Origin: Candidatus Alistipes merdigallinarum
GTDB taxonomy: Bacteria > Bacteroidota > Bacteroidia > Bacteroidales > Rikenellaceae
NCBI GenBank assembly: GCA_019119305.1
Contig: DWXH01000038.1
Coordinates: 1-54,517, forward strand
Length of the DNA: 54,517 nucleotides
Direction: 5' to 3'
Below the pieces are notes generated by a model. The model was given only the letters and a program-made list of their open reading frames with translations. It was not told where the DNA came from and searched no databases. Position 1 is the first letter of the stretch. Each line of letters opens with the position of its first letter. Shown here in pieces: positions 35,980 to 44,434 of this stretch. The position numbers and the translations under genes are program-made.

Positions 35980-36993
35980 ATGGAACTATTAGTTGTTATT
36001 ATCATATTGGCTTTGCTATTCGATTACATCAACGGCTTCCATGATGCAGCCAACTCGATCGCTACCATCGTTTCTACAAAGGTCCTTACACCGTTCCAGG
36101 CCGTATTGTGGGCTGCATTTTTCAATTTCGTAGCTTTTTTCATTGCCAAGTATATCATTGGAGAATTCGGAATAGCCAACACAGTATCGAAAACAGTGAT
36201 AGAAGACTACATTAGCTTACCCATTATTCTAGCCGGCATCATCGCTGCCATCATCTGGAACTTATTCACGTGGTGGGAGGGAATCCCTTCATCTTCCTCT
36301 CATACCTTGATCGGAGGATTTGCAGGAGCGGCCATTATGGCTCATGGATTCAATGCTATTCAGTCAAGCGTCATCCTAAAAATTGCAGCCTTTATCTTTC
36401 TGGCTCCGCTTATCGGCATGGTGATTGCTTTCGGGTTTACACTGCTGGTATTGTATATCTGTAGACGGGCACGTCCTCAGATCGCCGAAATATGGTTCAA
36501 GAAACTGCAACTCGTCTCATCAGCTCTTTTCAGTATCGGACACGGCTTAAACGACTCGCAGAAAGTCATGGGGATCATCGCTGCAGCCATGATTGCTGCT
36601 CATTCCGAAGGTATTGGCATGGGGATCAACAGCATTGATGACCTGCCTAGTTGGGTTGCTTTTGCCTGCTTTACCGTCATTTCGTTAGGAACAATGTCTG
36701 GAGGTTGGAAAATTGTCAAAACCATGGGAACCCGTATCACGAAGGTCACTCCACTAGAAGGAGTTATTGCCGAAACAGCAGGAGCCTTTACTCTTTATCT
36801 GACCGAATTCCTGAAAATTCCCGTGAGCACTACTCATACCATTACGGGTGCCATCATTGGTGTAGGAGCTACCAAACGCCTTTCTGCCGTACGATGGGGC
36901 GTAACAAAAAACCTGTTAATTGCCTGGATATTGACTATCCCAGTCAGCGGATTGTTAGCTGCCGGAATCTATCTATTGGTTCTTCTCTTCTAA
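35980..36993 (+). CDS. Low-affinity inorganic phosphate transporter, PiT family
   Basis: A 337-residue polytopic permease. The duplicated PiT signatures are visible: FDYINGFHDAANSIATIVST near the start and the second half GHGLNDSQKVMGII, plus SSSHTLIGG and PVSTTHTITGAI. It takes up metal-phosphate by proton symport. It is the last gene of the DedA-DUF47-PiT unit. Confidence 0.93.
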   Translation: MELLVVIIILALLFDYINGFHDAANSIATIVSTKVLTPFQAVLWAAFFNFVAFFIAKYIIGEFGIANTVSKTVIEDYISLPIILAGIIAAIIWNLFTWWEGIPSSSSHTLIGGFAGAAIMAHGFNAIQSSVILKIAAFIFLAPLIGMVIAFGFTLLVLYICRRARPQIAEIWFKKLQLVSSALFSIGHGLNDSQKVMGIIAAAMIAAHSEGIGMGINSIDDLPSWVAFACFTVISLGTMSGGWKIVKTMGTRITKVTPLEGVIAETAGAFTLYLTEFLKIPVSTTHTITGAIIGVGATKRLSAVRWGVTKNLLIAWILTIPVSGLLAAGIYLLVLLF

Positions 36994-37181
36994 AGTTAAG
37001 AACAGCTTCCCTTTAATATTTTCCTATACACCTGCCATTAACTCTTTTTTACTTAAAAAACGGATGGTCCAAAAGTATTTCCGCATTCTCAGAAGCTGAA
37101 ATCTTTATATACTTCATAAACCTATATTCTTTTTTTGAGGCCGCCCCGGTTATTATTAGTTAAGTTGTTGTTATATACGCC

Positions 37182-37364
37182 CTAAACGGTTACCGTTTCA
37201 TTTTCGATCCAGCTATAAGGGGCTGTATAATAGTCTCCTTTATCCTGTTTTGTTTCGGCCTCGTAGCTAATCACAGCCGAAAATATTTCGCCGTCGATTT
37301 GAAACGTTTCACTTTCGCTATTCAATCGGTTAATGTATTCCGCGGCTTTAAATGTAATATTCAT
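37182..37364 (-). CDS. Small protein of unknown function, accessory region
   Basis: A 60-residue acidic protein beginning MNITFKAAEYINRLNSESET. I do not recognise a family. Similar short proteins are common in Bacteroidota mobile DNA. The gaps on either side (36994-37181 and 37365-37558) show nothing I can name. Confidence 0.4.
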   Translation of the reverse strand: MNITFKAAEYINRLNSESETFQIDGEIFSAVISYEAETKQDKGDYYTAPYSWIENETVTV

Positions 37365-37558
37365 CTGTTCGTTGTAGGTGGTTGTTGTTATGACTTGTAA
37401 AGTGTTGGTTTATTTTCTTTGTATCAAGAAAAGCATTACTTTTCATTTGTGCAAATTATTTCGGCAAAAATGTAAGGTAATAGTATTTTTTTTATCGAAT
37501 ATGTTAAGCGGTAATTTATTTTCACTATATTTACAGGAGCAAACCAACGCTTTACAAT

Positions 37559-37813
37559 ATGTTACAGTTAAGAATCAAGGAAATTTGTAAGGAAAGGGGG
37601 ATAACCCTAAATGAGTTGGCCGAACGGGTCGGTATGTCCCGCGTGTCACTTTCCGGGATTGTTACCGGGAAACAAAAACCGTCATTTGATACGCTCGAAA
37701 AATTGGCTGACGCTTTGAATATCGCCCCGTCGGAACTTTTCACCCCTCAACCAACAAATACAATAACCTGCCCGAAATGCGGGACGGTGTTAGAAGTCAA
37801 AGAAAGAATTTAA
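37559..37813 (+). CDS. XRE-family HTH regulator with CPKC tail
   Basis: An 84-residue regulator with a clear XRE helix-turn-helix: ICKERGITLNELAERVGMSR, then VSLSGIVTGKQKPSFDTLEKL. The tail has CPKCGTVLEV, half of a zinc-ribbon-like knuckle. It is 27 bases before the DUF4160 gene and in the same direction, so it may regulate or act as antitoxin-like partner of the module. Confidence 0.85.
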   Translation: MLQLRIKEICKERGITLNELAERVGMSRVSLSGIVTGKQKPSFDTLEKLADALNIAPSELFTPQPTNTITCPKCGTVLEVKERI

Positions 37814-37840
37814 GTAGGAAACCAAATAAATAAAAATAAG

Positions 37841-38098
37841 ATGCCCGAAATTTGCAGATTTTACGGTATAATACTTTATTTGTATTGGCGAGATCACAAT
37901 CCGCCGCATATTCATTTTACATACGGCGAATACGTTTGTAATATCCGAATTATAGACCGTGTTGTTGACGGAAAGGCACCCGCAAAGGTTATAGCCCTTG
38001 TAAATAAGTGGATAGACGCACACGAATCGGAATTATTATCGATGTGGGAAAAAGCCGTTAAAGGCGAAAAAATAGGGACAGTAGAACCATTAAAATAA
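37841..38098 (+). CDS. DUF4160 protein
   Basis: An 85-residue protein with the family pattern FYGIILYLYWRDHNPPHIHF (PPHIH) and a helical KVIALVNKWIDAHESEL segment. DUF4160 genes usually sit beside DUF2442 genes, as here with a 10-base gap, and the pair is widely suspected to be a toxin-antitoxin system. The activity is unproven. Confidence 0.83.
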   Translation: MPEICRFYGIILYLYWRDHNPPHIHFTYGEYVCNIRIIDRVVDGKAPAKVIALVNKWIDAHESELLSMWEKAVKGEKIGTVEPLK

Positions 38099-38108
38099 AA
38101 AGAACGAT

Positions 38109-38360
38109 ATGTTAAGGGTAACGGATGTAGATTATTTGGGGGATTATACGTTGTCGTTGACGTTTAGCAACGATGAAAAACGTATTTGTAATTTGAAACC
38201 TTATTTGTCGGGTGAAATTTTCGGGGAATTACTCGATAAATGCAAGTTTATACAATACGGGTTAACACATGATACGATCGAATGGGCTAACGGTGCAGAT
38301 TTTGCACCCGAATTTCTCTATAATATAGGAATCGAATGTAAATTAGGGAGTGTAAAATAG
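38109..38360 (+). CDS. DUF2442 protein
   Basis: An 83-residue protein with DYTLSLTFSNDEKRICNLKPYL and the end GADFAPEFLYN, both typical of DUF2442. It is the third gene of the HTH-DUF4160-DUF2442 unit and the likely partner of DUF4160. Confidence 0.83.
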   Translation: MLRVTDVDYLGDYTLSLTFSNDEKRICNLKPYLSGEIFGELLDKCKFIQYGLTHDTIEWANGADFAPEFLYNIGIECKLGSVK

Positions 38361-38442
38361 GTTTAAATAAGCACAATGTTACAAGGTGTTGTTTAAGGGA
38401 TAGATTTTAGAGGTCAAAAAATCATTTTTTGTTCTGTACAAA

Positions 38443-38476
38443 TTATCCCCGTAATAGTGATGTATTACGGGGATAA
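38443..38476 (-). terminator. Inverted repeat, probable terminator of the 38500-39198 gene
   Basis: A perfect 13-bp stem (38443-38455 with 38464-38476) with an 8-base loop. Only a weak T-stretch follows on the minus strand, so the terminator reading is probable but not certain. Confidence 0.6.
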
Positions 38477-38499
38477 ATATAAGAGAAAAGATTTTTTGT

Positions 38500-39198
38500 C
38501 TATTTTTTCTCTCGTGAAAGGACGGCTGCGATGGAGAGCAGAACTCCGAGAACCACACCCAAAAATGCGGCGAAAAGAACTTGGAATGTGGGGGGTAGCA
38601 GGAATGTGATCGTATGCGCCGGAATCCAAAACAGCGGGATCGTCTTTTTGAAGACAAAGCTCCATTGGGTCTGCCAGTTGAGTTCCCCGAAAATTCTGCG
38701 CATCGGGATAGGGGTGATCAGGGCTTTTAGACTTCCTCCGTTTTCGAGAATATGCGTGTCCGTAATTTTGTGGAATGTCATGAATACGGGAGCAAAGAAA
38801 GTGTTCATCAGTACAGAGATGGAGAAAGCTCCCAGTAATTTTTCTCCGGAAAATGGTCCGGACATTGCGTCGACTACCCCTTGTATGCCGAGACTCTCCA
38901 CCATGCGCGGAGCTCCTGCCGAGAAAACCTTCATGGCGATGGCGATACCGACTCCGAGTATACCCCATACGATGGCACGTGGTGCGAGTCCGAAGCCCGG
39001 ATAGTTGTAGACCTTGTTCTTAATTCGCAATCCTATGGATTCTCCGGCAGTGGCGAGTATGGCGAATTTCAGGAAAGCCATCGCATAAGGATGTGAATTT
39101 GTCGCCATAAGGTAGCAGTTATAAACTCGTTCCGATATAAAGAATGGAAGAATGATAATTAAGGCTACGATAAGGAAAAGGAGATCGTTTTTTCTCAT
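38500..39198 (-). CDS. Integral membrane protein, Mpv17/PMP22-like
   Basis: A 232-residue protein with about five or six hydrophobic segments (IVALIIILPFF, ILGVGIAIAM, TITFLLPPTFQVLF). The pattern FGELNWQTQWSFVFKKTIPLFWIPAHTITF is shared with conserved Bacteroidales membrane proteins that are sometimes labelled Mpv17/PMP22-like; I am not certain of that label. Its function is unknown. It is a single gene next to the accessory region. Confidence 0.6.
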   Translation of the reverse strand: MRKNDLLFLIVALIIILPFFISERVYNCYLMATNSHPYAMAFLKFAILATAGESIGLRIKNKVYNYPGFGLAPRAIVWGILGVGIAIAMKVFSAGAPRMVESLGIQGVVDAMSGPFSGEKLLGAFSISVLMNTFFAPVFMTFHKITDTHILENGGSLKALITPIPMRRIFGELNWQTQWSFVFKKTIPLFWIPAHTITFLLPPTFQVLFAAFLGVVLGVLLSIAAVLSREKK

Positions 39199-39434
39199 GG
39201 CATTCAGTTTGGTAAAAAGATAATGTTTCGTTTGTGCGAATAAATATACGGATTTAATTGAAATGTTAAAACATCGGAGCCTTTCTTTTACTGTTTTTTA
39301 CGCAAGTAATCGGTGTTTCGAGTTGCATGTTAGTGTAAAAAATTATAACTTGCATCGTATTTGGAACAATGCAGGGAGAGGGGAAGATTTTTGTTGCCGT
39401 AGAAAGATAAATCAATTCAAAATAGAGTATCGAG

Positions 39435-40754
39435 GTGAATAATAATACGTCTGTATATTTCGATCCCGAGATCGAAACCATGTCGAGAGGTGATCTCGAT
39501 CGTCTTCAGCTGAACCGCTTTAAAGATACGGTAGGGAGAGCCATGAATGCTCCTTTTTACAAGGAGTTGTATAAAAAATTGGGGTTGAGTGCCGATTCGG
39601 TCCGGACGCTTGATGATGTCCGCAAGTTCCCGTTTACGACGAAAGCGGATCTTCGTGATCACTATCCGTTTGGATTGGTAGCCACCGATATGAGTGAGAT
39701 CATCCGTTTACACTCATCCAGCGGGACTACCGGGAATCCAACCGTAATCGTTCATACCAAAAATGATATTGAACGTTGGGCCCACCGTATGGCGCGTTGT
39801 ATGTATATGGCCGGGTTGCGCAATACCGATGTAATTCAGAATACGTCCGGTTACGGTATGTTTACCGGCGGTTTAGGTATACAGTATGGGGCGGAGTGTT
39901 TGGGAGCCATGACTGTCCCGGCGGCTGCGGGAAACAGTATCCGTCAGATCAAGTTTATTATGGATTTCGGAACGACTGCCTTGCATGCGATTCCCAGTTA
40001 CGCACTTCGTCTGGCTGAGGTTTTTGCCGAACGCGGGATCGATCCCCGTACCGATACCAAATTGACTACGTTGTTGATCGGGGCAGAGCCTCATACCGAG
40101 GAGCAGCGCCGTAAGATCGAACAGTTGCTCGGGGTGAAGGCATACAACAGTTTCGGTATGTCGGAGATGAGTGGTCCGGGTGTGGCTTTTGAGTGTCCCG
40201 AGCAGAACGGAATGCACCTGTGGGAGGATTCCTACTTGATTGAAATTATCGATCCGGATACGTTGGAACCTGTACCCGACGGAGAGGTGGGGGAAATGGT
40301 ACTTACGACGTTGGATCGTGAAGCGATGCCGTTGATTCGTTATCGGACCCGTGATCTGACCCGTATCTTGCCCGGTCCTTGTCCGTGTGGGCGGACCCAT
40401 CGGCGTATCGACCGGATCAAGGGTAGGACGGATGACATGTTTATCGTAAAGGGTGTGAATATCTTCCCGATGCAGATCGAAAAGATCCTGATGCAGTTCA
40501 AGGAATTGGGCAGCAATTATCTGATTACGGTCGATATGGTCAACAGCAACGAGGAGATCTTGGTTGAGGTCGAATTGGGCGATGCCTTTACCGATGATTA
40601 CAGCCAGTTGGTTCAGCTCTCGAAGTCGATAACCCGGGCATTGAAGGATGAAATCCTGTTGACCCCGAAAGTAAAGCTGGTTGATAAAGGTGCACTGCCA
40701 CAGAGCGAAGGAAAGGCGGTCCGCTTGATCGATAAACGTCCCAAAGTAAAATAG
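39435..40754 (+). CDS. paaK: Phenylacetate-CoA ligase-like enzyme
   Basis: A 439-residue ANL-superfamily ligase that activates phenylacetate or another aromatic acid to its CoA thioester. The ATP-binding SSSGTTGNPT begins at 94, and YNSFGMSEMSGPG, RTRDLTRILPGPCPCGR and the C-terminal IKGRTDDMFIVKGVN are typical. The start is a GTG at 39435, because MSRGDLDRLQ needs the extra residues seen in the family. An ACT-domain gene follows at 26 bases, a common Bacteroidota pairing with indolepyruvate oxidoreductase genes, but those are not adjacent here. Confidence 0.9.
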   Translation: MNNNTSVYFDPEIETMSRGDLDRLQLNRFKDTVGRAMNAPFYKELYKKLGLSADSVRTLDDVRKFPFTTKADLRDHYPFGLVATDMSEIIRLHSSSGTTGNPTVIVHTKNDIERWAHRMARCMYMAGLRNTDVIQNTSGYGMFTGGLGIQYGAECLGAMTVPAAAGNSIRQIKFIMDFGTTALHAIPSYALRLAEVFAERGIDPRTDTKLTTLLIGAEPHTEEQRRKIEQLLGVKAYNSFGMSEMSGPGVAFECPEQNGMHLWEDSYLIEIIDPDTLEPVPDGEVGEMVLTTLDREAMPLIRYRTRDLTRILPGPCPCGRTHRRIDRIKGRTDDMFIVKGVNIFPMQIEKILMQFKELGSNYLITVDMVNSNEEILVEVELGDAFTDDYSQLVQLSKSITRALKDEILLTPKVKLVDKGALPQSEGKAVRLIDKRPKVK

Positions 40755-40780
40755 TCTTGTAAAACTTAAACGCAATCGTT

Positions 40781-41209
40781 ATGGTTACCGTACAACAACT
40801 TTCGATTTTTTTGGAGAATAAATTGGGCAGGCTGAACGAGGTAATGGAGATTATCGGCAAGTCGGATATCCGGATTATTGCGGCTATGGTAGCCGATACA
40901 TCCGAGTACGGTATTCTGCGACTGATCACCTCTGATACGGAGAAGGCATTTCAGGTTTTGAAGGAGCATAATATCAGCGTCAATCGGTGTGAGGTTATTG
41001 CCCTTTCGACCGGAGCTTCGGTCGGGTCGTTCTCACAAAAGCTGCATCCATTTGCCCAGGAAAAGATCGGGATCGAATACATGTATTGCTTCTCGGTTCA
41101 GGACAAGGCGTTTATGATCATTCGGGTGCACGATATGGAACAGGCTGCACGGATGGTCGATCAGTATGGATTGGAAACCATTTCGGCGAAGGAACTTGCC
41201 GAATTATAG
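40781..41209 (+). CDS. ACT-domain protein
   Basis: A 142-residue small protein of two tandem ACT domains (about 1-70 and 71-142), with VQQLSIFLENKLGRLNEVME at the start. ACT domains bind amino acids. Paired with paaK it probably senses an aromatic amino acid or acts as an accessory to the pathway. It ends in a strong terminator. Confidence 0.88.
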   Translation: MVTVQQLSIFLENKLGRLNEVMEIIGKSDIRIIAAMVADTSEYGILRLITSDTEKAFQVLKEHNISVNRCEVIALSTGASVGSFSQKLHPFAQEKIGIEYMYCFSVQDKAFMIIRVHDMEQAARMVDQYGLETISAKELAEL

Positions 41210-41281
41210 CCAAGCAGAAGTCTCAGGGAGATCGGTCTGAAGAGAAGAGCGGGGGGCCGGTCTTTCGGGAGTGTTAATATG

Positions 41282-41321
41282 AAGGGCGGTGTTTCTCAGT
41301 CGGAGAAGCACCGCCCTTTTT
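41282..41321 (+). terminator. Terminator of paaK-ACT
   Basis: Arms 41282-41297 and 41303-41318 pair over 16 positions (one G-T) with loop AGTCG, then a T/C-rich tract. It may also serve the convergent aroE gene. Confidence 0.92.
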
Positions 41322-41338
41322 CTCTTATGAACCCGGAG

Positions 41339-42106
41339 TTATCCGGCACAGGGCTGAAACGTGTCGGGGTTCGGATCGTTCCATATTTCCCAAGACAGTT
41401 CGGCCTGACCGACAAGCATTTCGTATCCGTTTTGGATGGAGGCGCCGCGTTGTTCGCCCCGACGGAGAAATTCGGTTAACGGCGGATTGTATACCAGATC
41501 GAACAGGAAATGTGACGGGCCGATTGCCTCGTAGGGAAGATCGGGGTATTCATCCGTTTTGGGGAAGGTGCCCAACGGAGTACAGTTGATGATCAGCCGG
41601 TGGGCTTGGATGATCTCGTCGGTCAATATTTTGTAGGTGTAATCGGCTCCCTGCAATCTGCGTGAAACCGTATCGAACGGGATGTTCATTTCCGACAAAA
41701 CAAACTTGATGGCACGAGAGGCCCCACCGGTCCCGAGTACTAAAGCTCGCCCCGGATGCACTCCATTCAATAATGTATTTAAGGAGCGATGGAATCCGTA
41801 GGCATCGGTATTGTAGCCGATCAGGCCTTCGGGGGTGCGCCGTACACAATTAACCGCTCCGATTGTTTCGGCTTCACGGCTCAGTTTCGAGAGATAGGGG
41901 ATGATTGCCTGTTTGTAGGGAATCGTTACGTTGAATCCCTGCAGATCGGAGTGTTCATGCAGAACCTCTTCAATCTTCTCTATTTTTTCGATCGGGAAAT
42001 TCATATAGGAACAATTCTCGATTCCCTCTTTCTGAAACTTTTCGGCAAAATAGCGTTGGGAAAAGGAGTGACCCAACGGGAAGCCGATCAATCCATATTG
42101 TCGCAT
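41339..42106 (-). CDS. aroE: Shikimate dehydrogenase
   Basis: A 255-residue NADP-dependent enzyme for the fourth step of the shikimate pathway. FNVTIPYK places catalytic Lys65, NTD gives Asp101, and the nucleotide-binding GTGGAS is at 126-131. NGYEMLVGQAELSWEIW near the C-terminus is also standard. It is 11 bases downstream of the VTT-type gene and in the same direction. Confidence 0.95.
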   Translation of the reverse strand: MRQYGLIGFPLGHSFSQRYFAEKFQKEGIENCSYMNFPIEKIEKIEEVLHEHSDLQGFNVTIPYKQAIIPYLSKLSREAETIGAVNCVRRTPEGLIGYNTDAYGFHRSLNTLLNGVHPGRALVLGTGGASRAIKFVLSEMNIPFDTVSRRLQGADYTYKILTDEIIQAHRLIINCTPLGTFPKTDEYPDLPYEAIGPSHFLFDLVYNPPLTEFLRRGEQRGASIQNGYEMLVGQAELSWEIWNDPNPDTFQPCAG

Positions 42107-42117
42107 GACCAGATAGT

Positions 42118-42732
42118 TTATAGAGCGTATTTAATGACGAAAAATCCCCCGATCAGCAGTACGGTAAAGGCCAGAGCCAACCAGTTGAAATATTTGTCGA
42201 TAAAGTGTTTGATCGGTTGTCCGAATTTCCAGATCAGCCAACTGATCAAAAAGAACCGTAATCCTCGGCTGATGATCGAAGCGATGATGAAAGTGAGAAA
42301 ATTGAGATTGAATACTCCTGCTGTAATAGTGATCAGCTTGTAGGGGATCGGAGAGAATCCGGCAGTGAATACAACCCAGAAGTTGTATTGGTTATACATC
42401 TGGCTGATCTTGTCGTACTCTTCGTGGGTAAATCCGGGGATGATCCGGAAGAAGAAGTCGGCGATTGCCGTAAATTCACCCGAAGGGGTTTGCCAAAGGA
42501 AATGGCCGATACCGAAGCCTGCGATAGCCCCTGCGACCGATCCGATGGTACAGATCAAGGCATACCGGAAAGATTTGGCCGCACATCCCAGGCACAGCGC
42601 GATCAGCAGAACATCGGGAGGAATAGGGAAAAAACTCGCTTCGGCAAATGCTAAAATGAAGAGGGCTGTTGCGCCCCAACGGCTTTCCGCCCAACTCAGA
42701 ACCCAGTTGTAGGTTTTTTTCAGAATACTCAT
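42118..42732 (-). CDS. VTT-domain (YqaA/DedA-like) membrane protein
   Basis: A 204-residue membrane protein of the YqaA/DedA superfamily. The hallmark FAEASFFPIPPDVLLIALCLG begins near residue 27 and the GFSPIPYKLITITAGVF segment carries the family Pro/Lys pattern. The start is the ATG at 42730-42732, because upstream codons are unlike any family member. It probably acts in envelope lipid homeostasis. Confidence 0.85.
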   Translation of the reverse strand: MSILKKTYNWVLSWAESRWGATALFILAFAEASFFPIPPDVLLIALCLGCAAKSFRYALICTIGSVAGAIAGFGIGHFLWQTPSGEFTAIADFFFRIIPGFTHEEYDKISQMYNQYNFWVVFTAGFSPIPYKLITITAGVFNLNFLTFIIASIISRGLRFFLISWLIWKFGQPIKHFIDKYFNWLALAFTVLLIGGFFVIKYAL

Positions 42733-42863
42733 AGAACTCGTATCGGATGTTTTCTTTGACGGTGCAAGTTTACGGATAATTTTTGAAAAAACTTTTTTGG
42801 AGATCGGTTTTGTGTGTGAAATATTTGGATGAAAAGGAGATGGTTGCGCTTTTTGCCGAAAGA

Positions 42864-43892
42864 TCAAGGGTACGAGCGATCGAGGATGCCTCCTCCGATC
42901 ACGAGTTCTCCATCATAGAATACGACTGGCTGTCCGGGAGCAGGAGCCCATGCCGGTGTTTCCAGATCGACCTGTAACAGGTGTCCGACTCTCCGGATGT
43001 GCGCAAAACCTTCAGGGTTATGTCCGATCCCCCGGATTTTGACCCGAACAGTGGGTGAATCGATCAGCCGCTCCGGATTCGGCGAGTAATATTCTCGTAC
43101 CAAGAGATGGCGATGAAAAAGTTCATCGGGGCTTCCGGCAACAATTCGGTTCTTCTCCGGTTCAATTCGAAGAACGCAGACTGACGGATGTTGGTTGCAA
43201 TGAAGGTTCCGTTTTTGTCCGATCGTGTAGAACGGATAACCATCGTGTTGCCCGATTACGTTTCCTCGTGTGTCGACGATCTCTCCTTGCGGAATGTCCG
43301 GCAAACGGATTTTCAACCATTCGGTATAGGAAAGTCCCTGCAAAAAACAGATTCCCATGCTTTCCGGAGCGCGGTGTGCGGACGGAGCATTTTGTACGAT
43401 CTCGGATTTGATCCGGTCGCCCATGGGTGTCAGAGCCATTTTGAGAATCTCTTGTGGGATACCCCATAAATAGTAGGACTGATCCTTTATCGGATCCGAT
43501 GCCTGACGGATATAGCAGACTCCCTCCTCCTGGTGTATTCTGAAGTAATGTCCGGTTGCAATGTGGTCGAAACTTTCACGACGGGCCGTTTCATACAACA
43601 TGCGCCATTTGATATGTGTGTTGCACCGAGTACATGGAGCCGGAGTCTCTCCCTTGCGGTATCCGTTTATGAAATTGTCGATGATCTCTTGCTGAAACCG
43701 ATCTGCTAGCCGTTTAACCTTAAGCGGTAGTCCGAGATTTTTGGCCGTTTCGACGGCCCGGGTGATTGGCTCGTCACCGAACAGGTTTAGGGTCAACAAC
43801 GATACCTCATAACCCTGTTCTTGCAGGATTCGTGCGGCGGTACAGCTGTCGACCCCTCCGCTGAAGGCGAGAAGCACTTTCCTTTTGTTCAT
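42864..43892 (-). CDS. mnmA: tRNA 2-thiouridylase MnmA, short form
   Basis: A 342-residue enzyme that thiolates U34 of tRNAs for Lys, Glu and Gln. The PP-loop FSGGVDS is at 10-16 and DPIKDQSYYLWG at 133-144. The catalytic cysteines should be Cys90 (in PCTRCN) and Cys182 (MGICF). Cys87 adds a CxxC motif that the E. coli enzyme lacks. It is shorter than the usual 360-370 residues, mainly between the PP-loop and the CxxC. A second MnmA may exist elsewhere. Confidence 0.85.
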   Translation of the reverse strand: MNKRKVLLAFSGGVDSCTAARILQEQGYEVSLLTLNLFGDEPITRAVETAKNLGLPLKVKRLADRFQQEIIDNFINGYRKGETPAPCTRCNTHIKWRMLYETARRESFDHIATGHYFRIHQEEGVCYIRQASDPIKDQSYYLWGIPQEILKMALTPMGDRIKSEIVQNAPSAHRAPESMGICFLQGLSYTEWLKIRLPDIPQGEIVDTRGNVIGQHDGYPFYTIGQKRNLHCNQHPSVCVLRIEPEKNRIVAGSPDELFHRHLLVREYYSPNPERLIDSPTVRVKIRGIGHNPEGFAHIRRVGHLLQVDLETPAWAPAPGQPVVFYDGELVIGGGILDRSYP

Positions 43893-43924
43893 TGCGTTCG
43901 AATCGGATTACCATTCGATAAAGA

Positions 43925-43955
43925 AAAAGACGCCTTATCGGAGAAGGCGTCTTTT
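43925..43955 (-). terminator. Terminator of the PUR gene
   Basis: A perfect 12-bp stem (43925-43936 with 43944-43955) with loop ATCGGAG and T-runs on both sides. It lies between mnmA and the PUR gene on the minus strand and could act in both directions. Confidence 0.92.
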
Positions 43956-43976
43956 AATCACTAAAGTCGTTCGGCC

Positions 43977-44336
43977 TTATTGTTCGTCTGAAGTTTCGTT
44001 TTCGTCCGTTGCCGAAGGGTAACTGGAAATAGCGCTTCCGTCGGGACGGAAACATTCCGGCTTGTGTTCTCGGATGAAACGGACAACCTCTTCGAATCCC
44101 TCGCTGAATTTACAGAAATCCTCTTTGTAGAGATGGATCTTATGCTTTTCGAACGAAAAACGGCCATCCTTTTCGGTTTTTTTGCGGCTTTCCGTTACGG
44201 TGATGTAATAGTCATCGTTCCGCGTAGCCTTTACGTCGAAGAAATAGGTTCTTCTTCCTGCTCTCACAACTTTCGAGTAGATCTCTTCTGCTCCTTCGTC
44301 GAGATCTTTGTCCCGTTTGAATTCAAAATTGTTCAT
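43977..44336 (-). CDS. PUR-alpha-like DUF3276 nucleic-acid-binding protein
   Basis: A 119-residue protein of the DUF3276/PUR family, small single-stranded DNA/RNA-binding proteins characteristic of Bacteroidota. The core runs KVVRAGRRTYFFDVKATRND and YYITVTESRKK, then KHKIHLYKEDFCKF. The last 25 residues are acidic and disordered-looking. It is a single gene with a strong terminator. Confidence 0.9.
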   Translation of the reverse strand: MNNFEFKRDKDLDEGAEEIYSKVVRAGRRTYFFDVKATRNDDYYITVTESRKKTEKDGRFSFEKHKIHLYKEDFCKFSEGFEEVVRFIREHKPECFRPDGSAISSYPSATDENETSDEQ

Positions 44337-44434
44337 GCTTCGGTGTTTGTTTTAGCTATTGAGTTTAAAGTTAGGAATAAAATGATTGTCTTCCAAATTT
44401 CGTACGAAAGATAAATAATTTACAACGTTTTTCG

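Noticed and set aside
32820-38500. Integration site repeat (att) of tRNA-Val
   Set aside because: I looked for a second copy of the tRNA 3' end downstream and found none; no integrase is present in the region.
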